IMG/VR virus record: IMGVR_UViG_3300021960_000389 | Span: 1-27,964 of that record | DNA: 27,964 nt | Reading direction: 5' to 3' (one strand) | Source: a virus | The notes under the pieces: model-generated | What the model was told of the DNA's origin: nothing | Seen by the model: only the letters and a program-made list of their open reading frames with translations | Database searches by the model: none | Shown here: one piece after another, positions 24,046 through 27,964 of the stretch | How positions within the stretch are numbered: the first letter of the stretch is position 1 | Layout of the letters: each line of letters opens with the position of its first letter | Translations under genes and position numbers: made by a program

Positions 24046-24443
24046 TGAAACTTTTAGAAACATTCAAAGGACTCATCAATGAGGTTGCATCCCTTAACGA
24101 TATTCAAAAATCGATAAGGGATAAGAATGTTACTATTATATATTATGACGGGGACAACCCTGGAGGTACAGGTGTGAGAGAAATTGAACCTGTTTGTGTA
24201 GGATACAGTAAAGCAGGAAACTTGGTTTTAAGGGCTTGGGACCGTGAAGGTGCGTCCCATACTGCGACAATCGGAGAGAAACCTCTACCAGGGTGGAGAC
24301 TATTCAGAGTGGATAAAATCTTTACTTATAAACCAACATTAGATAATTTTACACAAGAACAACCAGGTTACAACCCTAACGGTGATAAAAGTATGACGAG
24401 AGTTATTCTAAACGCACAATTTAATACAGAAGAGAATGAGTGA
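24045..24443 (+). CDS. Stand-alone WYL-like domain protein
   Basis: A 132-residue protein. From about residue 18 it follows the WYL-domain pattern: helix LNDIQKSIRDKN, strand VTIIYYDGD, REIEPVCVGYSKAGNLVLRA (conserved R-x-I-x-P and the strand in the place of 'WYL'), then GWRLFRVDKIF. WYL domains are SH3/Sm-like ligand-sensing modules, usually fused to a DNA-binding HTH in bacterial regulators. Here there is no HTH. The first 14 residues (MKLLETFKGLINEV) form an amphipathic segment similar in style to the capsid-targeting N-termini of T4 internal proteins (MKTYQEFIAEA in IPI), so it may be packaged in the head; this is inference. The gene is coupled to both neighbours by 1-bp and 8-bp overlaps. 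Confidence 0.6.
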   Translation: MKLLETFKGLINEVASLNDIQKSIRDKNVTIIYYDGDNPGGTGVREIEPVCVGYSKAGNLVLRAWDREGASHTATIGEKPLPGWRLFRVDKIFTYKPTLDNFTQEQPGYNPNGDKSMTRVILNAQFNTEENE

Positions 24444-25020
24444 TTTAATGCAAAAATTAGCGATATCTAAACAAATAATGGACAAACACAATCAAGTACC
24501 TAGAGGCTCGGCTTCAGGTAACTTACCGATGAGTGAAAATGTAAACGCAACATATAATATACCGAATGAGGTATTACAAGAATCTGTACCACAACAACCA
24601 GTGGTTAAACAATCAGTACAGATAAACCAACCCGCAACTGCCGATGCTATTAAAAATTCTAAATTACCTGATGAAATTAAACAACTGATGATTGAAAATC
24701 CAATATCACAACCACAAATGGCTGGACCTGTTTTATCAGATGATATTATTGAGGGAGCATCAAGACTTATGAATTCTTCACCTAAACAACAGGTTATTGA
24801 GTCCACACCAAATACCGTATCAACACCTAACAATAGTGATTTAAAACAAATGATTAGAGATGTTGTTCGTGATACAGTGAGAGATGTAGTAAAAGAAGAA
24901 TTACAAAATGCTGGTTTATTATCTGAATCATCACAAAAAGCAAATGAAATGCTATCCTTAAGAGTGGGTAAACATATCTTTGAAGGTAAGGTGTTGAAGA
25001 TTAAAAAAGTAAAACAGTAA
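24436..25020 (+). CDS. Putative prohead core/scaffold-like protein (194 aa)
   Basis: A 194-residue protein with a Gln/Pro/Ser/Asn-rich, probably disordered N-terminal and central part, then a charged helix (DLKQMIRDVVRDTVRDVVKE, residues 135-154) and a basic C-terminal strand ending FEGKVLKIKKVKQ. Three sites match the T4 gp21 prohead-protease consensus (L/I-x-E followed by A/G/S): I104-I-E106/G107, L162-S-E164/S165 and I181-F-E183/G184. T4 core proteins are cut at such sites during head maturation. Low complexity, a helix and cleavage-like sites fit a core or scaffold role, but the consensus is short and chance matches are possible. Last gene of the first part of the operon; a 55-bp gap follows. 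Confidence 0.5.
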   Translation: MSDLMQKLAISKQIMDKHNQVPRGSASGNLPMSENVNATYNIPNEVLQESVPQQPVVKQSVQINQPATADAIKNSKLPDEIKQLMIENPISQPQMAGPVLSDDIIEGASRLMNSSPKQQVIESTPNTVSTPNNSDLKQMIRDVVRDTVRDVVKEELQNAGLLSESSQKANEMLSLRVGKHIFEGKVLKIKKVKQ

Positions 25021-25075
25021 TCATCACTTTTCTTATTCCTTAAGTTTTATTATACTTTGTCTAAAAGTAATATAT

Positions 25076-26284
25076 ATGGCAAAGATAAGAGTACTCGTGT
25101 TACCCTCTGACAGAACAGGGGTAGGTAAGTTCCGTTCTGTGGAACCACACATTTTCCTACAAAACAAATATCCTGAAGATTTTCATGTGGATATTGACTA
25201 CGAACCAAAAATTAATGATGATAACTATTGGAAAAACTACGACATAGTACACTTCCATAGAACAATTACCAAAGATTATGTAAACACTCCAAAATTAATC
25301 GAGAAGTTACATAAGATGGGTATTGTAACCATTGCAGATATCGATGACTATTGGTTACCAACAAGAGAACATCCTGCACATGCAATGATTATGAATAACA
25401 AACTCCATGAAAAAATCATAGATAATTTACGTGCAGCACAATACGTAACAACCACAACAAAAATATTTGCACAGGAAATAAAAAAACTAAATAAAAATGT
25501 TTTTGTCCTACCAAATTCAATCAACCCTAAAGAACCACAGTTCATGGAAAAGACTTTACCTTCAGATAAATTGAGATTTGGATGGTTGGGTGGTTCATCA
25601 CACTTGCACGACTTAAAATTATTGGAGGGTAACTTCTCTAAGATTTCTAATCTAAAAGACCAATACGATTTATATTTATGTGGTTTCGATGTTCGTGGCA
25701 CTGTCACAGAAATTGACCAACGAACAGGACAACAAAAACAAAGACCTATCAAACCTGAAGAAACGGTATGGGCTGCGTATGAAAAGATTTTTACCGACAA
25801 CTATAAGTTTGTCTCTGAAGATTACAAAAAATATCTTTTGAATTATAAACCTGAGTCTTATGACGATGAAAACTTTTATCATAGAGTTTGGACTTTACCT
25901 GTAACGTCATACGCAAAAAACTACTCAAAGTTTGATGTTTCATTGGCACCTATTAAGAATCACATTTTTAATAGAATGAAATCACAACTTAAGGTTATTG
26001 AAGCAGGGTTTTATAAAAAGGCAATTATTGCATCAGAAGTGGGTCCTTACACTATCGACTTGAAACATTCACTTGAAAATGGTAATTTTGTGGACGGTAA
26101 CGCTCTTTTGGTTAAGGAACACAGAAACCACGGTGATTGGTCTAAGTTTATGAAAAAACTGATTCAAAACCCTTCATGGGCCGAAGACTTAGGTGAGAGA
26201 CTATACGAGACAGTAAAAGACACATATGATTTAAATAACGTAACAGATACAAGAGCACAAATTTATAAATCTTTAGTACAATGA
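25076..26284 (+). CDS. GT-B fold glycosyltransferase (GT4-like)
   Basis: A 402-residue glycosyltransferase. The N-terminal Rossmann-like half opens with MAKIRVLVLPSDRTGVGKFR (a strand then a Gly-rich loop), followed by YDIVHFHR and IVTIADIDDYW. The interdomain region has VFVLPNSINP, and the C-terminal half begins RFGWLGGSSHLHDL (residues 167-180), the 'GW.G....H' opening of the donor domain. Near residue 302, KSQLKVIEAGFYKKAIIAS holds the Glu typical of the E-x7-E region of GT4 enzymes. Donor and acceptor are unknown: candidates are phage DNA bases, virion proteins or host surface sugars. It follows a 55-bp gap with no TATTTATA motif and an AT-rich leader. Its stop overlaps the exonuclease start by 4 bp (ATGA). 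Confidence 0.8.
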   Translation: MAKIRVLVLPSDRTGVGKFRSVEPHIFLQNKYPEDFHVDIDYEPKINDDNYWKNYDIVHFHRTITKDYVNTPKLIEKLHKMGIVTIADIDDYWLPTREHPAHAMIMNNKLHEKIIDNLRAAQYVTTTTKIFAQEIKKLNKNVFVLPNSINPKEPQFMEKTLPSDKLRFGWLGGSSHLHDLKLLEGNFSKISNLKDQYDLYLCGFDVRGTVTEIDQRTGQQKQRPIKPEETVWAAYEKIFTDNYKFVSEDYKKYLLNYKPESYDDENFYHRVWTLPVTSYAKNYSKFDVSLAPIKNHIFNRMKSQLKVIEAGFYKKAIIASEVGPYTIDLKHSLENGNFVDGNALLVKEHRNHGDWSKFMKKLIQNPSWAEDLGERLYETVKDTYDLNNVTDTRAQIYKSLVQ

Positions 26285-26982
26285 TAGATATACCCTTAAA
26301 TAAACTTTTATTTTTTGATTTGGAAACTGTTGGTATTGAAAAAGACTTACCAACACTTAAAAAGAACAGACCTGAACTTGCAAGACTATTTGAAAGTTAT
26401 TTGGACTGGTTTGTTAAGAAATATCCTGACCAAGAAGGTAAGTCACCTGAAGAAATTTTTGTTAACAAAGCCGCGTTAGTTGCTGAATTTTCAAAAATTA
26501 TTGTAGCATCATTTTCATTTATCACACCAAAAAATGATATTCATACACAAACCATTGCGGAAGATGATGAAAGAGAATTACTACTACAGGTTAGAGATTT
26601 ATTAAGAAAGGTTGAAAAATTAGATTTTTATTTATGTGGTCACAATATAAAATTCTTCGATATACCGACATTAGGTAAGAGATTTTTATCTCATAGAATA
26701 CTACCACCAAAAATATTACCGAGTTATGAAACAAAACCGTGGGAAATAAAAGCGGTGGACACCAAAGAGGTGTGGCAGTTCGGTAACAATTTTGGTATCT
26801 CATCATTGGACCTAATGTGTGTTTCTATGGGTGTTGATAGTCCAAAGACGGGTGAAGTATCAGGAAACTTAGTACACGACACTTATTGGAATGCAAATGG
26901 ATTAACACCTATCGCTGACTATTGTGAGAAAGATGTTTCCGTTTTGGTTGAATTAATGAAGAAAATTTATAATTTAAAATAA
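26281..26982 (+). CDS. DEDDy 3'-5' exonuclease (PolB-exonuclease-like)
   Basis: A 233-residue member of the DnaQ-like RNase H fold. Exo I is FFDLET (D13, E15), Exo II CGHNIKFFDIP (N122, D127) and Exo III DYCEKDV (Y214 and D218, the Y-x3-D form that marks DEDDy enzymes). It resembles the free-standing exonuclease family related to the proofreading domain of family B polymerases. It would trim 3' ends of DNA or RNA in replication, repair or nucleotide recycling. The polymerase in this window already has an intact proofreading site, so this enzyme is extra. Its start overlaps the glycosyltransferase stop, and the dUTPase follows 3 bp later. Confidence 0.85.
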   Translation: MIDIPLNKLLFFDLETVGIEKDLPTLKKNRPELARLFESYLDWFVKKYPDQEGKSPEEIFVNKAALVAEFSKIIVASFSFITPKNDIHTQTIAEDDERELLLQVRDLLRKVEKLDFYLCGHNIKFFDIPTLGKRFLSHRILPPKILPSYETKPWEIKAVDTKEVWQFGNNFGISSLDLMCVSMGVDSPKTGEVSGNLVHDTYWNANGLTPIADYCEKDVSVLVELMKKIYNLK

Positions 26983-26985
26983 GAT

Positions 26986-27585
26986 ATGTTTAACAAGTTT
27001 AAAAATTTAAAAGATAGTTTTTCACAATTAAGTGAACTACAAGAGAGTTTAAAAAATATGGATTCTACTGACCCTCAATCATTTTTGAATTCAATGGGAA
27101 TTGATTATGAAGAATTGGAGAAAGGGTTTAATTCAGAATATTATAAAACACCTGAAATTGAATATGTTTATAAATCTGTAAATCCTGAACCTAAGTACCA
27201 CTATGGTAGTGATTCAGGTTTTGATTTAAGAGCAAATGAAAAGGTAACATTAAAACCTTTTGAACGTGCAATGGTACCCACAGGGTTACACATTAACGTA
27301 CCCACAAGACACGAAGTACAAGTTAGACCCAAAAGTGGGTTAGCGTTTAAAAAAGGTCTTACAGTCCTTAATACACCAGGAACTGTCGATGAAGGATATA
27401 CAGGTGAGATTAAAGTCATCTTAATAAACCTAAGTCAAGAAACTCAGGTAATTGAATTTGGTGATAAGATAGCACAAGCGGTTATTTGTCCTGTAGTACA
27501 AGGAAGAGATGTTATTCTCAAAAGGGTACAAGAAATAAAAGATAAAGACCGAAATGAAAATGGATTTGGTTCAACAGGAAACTAA
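26986..27585 (+). CDS. dUTPase (trimeric type) with N-terminal helical extension
   Basis: Hydrolyses dUTP to dUMP and pyrophosphate, keeping uracil out of DNA and feeding dTMP synthesis. All five trimeric-dUTPase motifs are present: 1 SGFDLRA (77-83), 2 RPKSGLA (114-120), 3 TPGTVDEGYTGEI (130-142) with the catalytic Asp at 135 and Tyr at 138, 4 GDKIAQAVICPV (159-170) and 5 RNENGFGSTG (189-198, the glycine-rich lid). Residues 1-55 are an extra helical, acidic segment (MFNKFKNLKDSFSQLSELQE...) not found in standard dUTPases of about 145-150 aa. The gene overlaps the HAD gene by 32 bp in another frame. Confidence 0.93.
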   Translation: MFNKFKNLKDSFSQLSELQESLKNMDSTDPQSFLNSMGIDYEELEKGFNSEYYKTPEIEYVYKSVNPEPKYHYGSDSGFDLRANEKVTLKPFERAMVPTGLHINVPTRHEVQVRPKSGLAFKKGLTVLNTPGTVDEGYTGEIKVILINLSQETQVIEFGDKIAQAVICPVVQGRDVILKRVQEIKDKDRNENGFGSTGN

Positions 27586-27964
27586 TACAAGTCCTGTTTT
27601 ACCAAACGGGAGAAAAAATTACTTAATAGACATTGACGGTACAATAACTGATGATGTACCAAATGAAGAACCTAATAGAATGGAAAGTTGTCTTCCGTAC
27701 ACGGGGTCCGTTGACATTATAAACGGATGGTATGATGAAGGTCACATAATTACTTTCTTTACCTCAAGGACTGAAGAACACCGTGAGGTGACAGAAAATT
27801 GGTTCAAAAAACATGGTTTTAAATACCATAATTTATTGATGAATAAACCACGTGGTGGTAACTATCATTGGATAGATAATCATATTGTTAGAGGAACTCG
27901 TTATAATGGTAAATGGACTCCTTTAACAGAAAAAGAAACCACGATACAAGTATTTGACGATTAA
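27554..27964 (+). CDS. Small HAD-family phosphatase
   Basis: A 136-residue HAD protein with motif I YLIDIDGTITDD (D26, D28), motif II ITFFTSRTEEHREV (T70), a lysine in MNKPRGGNYHW (K98) and a motif IV-like acid WIDNH (D108). It lacks an obvious large cap domain. Similar small HAD proteins occur in Bacteroidota and phages (from memory), sometimes in sugar or nucleotide contexts; the substrate is unknown. The start lies inside the dUTPase gene (32-bp overlap), with a second ATG two codons later as an alternative. The TAA stop occupies the last three bases of the window, so the gene is complete. It is unrelated in length and detail to the 291-aa HAD protein at the left end. Confidence 0.8.
   Translation: MKMDLVQQETNTSPVLPNGRKNYLIDIDGTITDDVPNEEPNRMESCLPYTGSVDIINGWYDEGHIITFFTSRTEEHREVTENWFKKHGFKYHNLLMNKPRGGNYHWIDNHIVRGTRYNGKWTPLTEKETTIQVFDD

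Noticed and set aside
25021-25075. Bacteroidota-type -7 element (TAnnTTTG) before the glycosyltransferase
   Set aside because: The sequence TATACTTTG has one base too many between TA and TTTG, and no -33 TTG was found at the right distance.
25348-25800. 150-codon minus-strand frame inside the glycosyltransferase gene
   Set aside because: Opposite to a clear glycosyltransferase, with no domain pattern of its own.
1-27964. Prophage integration or defence-island signs
   Set aside because: No integrase, att-like repeats, bacterial housekeeping genes or recognised defence genes were found; gene content is that of a lytic virion and replication program.

Overview
This window looks like part of the genome of a large T4-like tailed phage (contractile-tailed myovirus). 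The evidence is a T4 gp18-type tail sheath, a gp19-type tail tube (partial), gp13-, gp14- and gp15-type neck/tail-completion proteins, a family B DNA polymerase of T4 gp43 size and layout, a dUTPase, and several long fibre or adhesin genes. The DNA is AT-rich. Genes are packed tightly, with many TAATG or ATGA stop/start overlaps. Leaders are A-rich and mostly lack Shine-Dalgarno sequences, which suggests (inference only) a Bacteroidota-type host. No integrase, tRNA, rRNA, CRISPR array or insertion sequence was seen.

Layout. 1-4731 (minus): tail tube, a HAD-like phosphatase, a 47-codon gene and a very large tail sheath. 4857-5006 (plus): a tiny ribbon-helix-helix gene. 5008-6560 (minus): gp15-like and gp14-like neck genes. 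In the direction of transcription this gives 14-15-18-19, the T4 order without the terminase genes 16/17 and with a HAD gene inserted. 6610-11437 (plus): a SNF2-type helicase, a superoxide dismutase fused to a putative PD-(D/E)XK nuclease-like domain, the gp13-like neck protein and a small beta-rich protein. 11406-14165 (minus): DNA polymerase. 14267-22487 (minus): an adhesion module with a 690-aa appendage protein, a 1767-aa modular Thr/Pro-rich adhesin, a short fibre protein and a free-standing copy of the adhesin's baseplate-anchor domain. 22543-27964 (plus): five small genes that look like head or virion-assembly functions (one a WYL-like domain), then a glycosyltransferase, a DEDDy exonuclease, a dUTPase and a second HAD phosphatase whose stop codon is the last base of the window.

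Regulation. An octamer reading TATTTATA (or TATTTATC) in the sense direction precedes almost every virion-gene transcription unit, most often 13-15 nt before the start codon. It is absent in front of the helicase and polymerase genes, which instead have sigma70-like elements. This looks like the phage's late promoter. It is the reverse complement of the T4 late promoter TATAAATA.

Most notable points: (1) the Mn-type SOD / PD-(D/E)XK-like fusion, with an I-T-E/G site resembling a T4 prohead-protease cleavage site between the halves; (2) the 1767-aa adhesin, whose modules are flanked by 44-50 bp perfect direct repeats spaced by multiples of three, so recombination would remove or add modules in frame; (3) the late-promoter-like octamer; (4) an 11-residue CxFxF repeat ending the 690-aa protein; (5) a stand-alone WYL-like protein in a virion-assembly operon.
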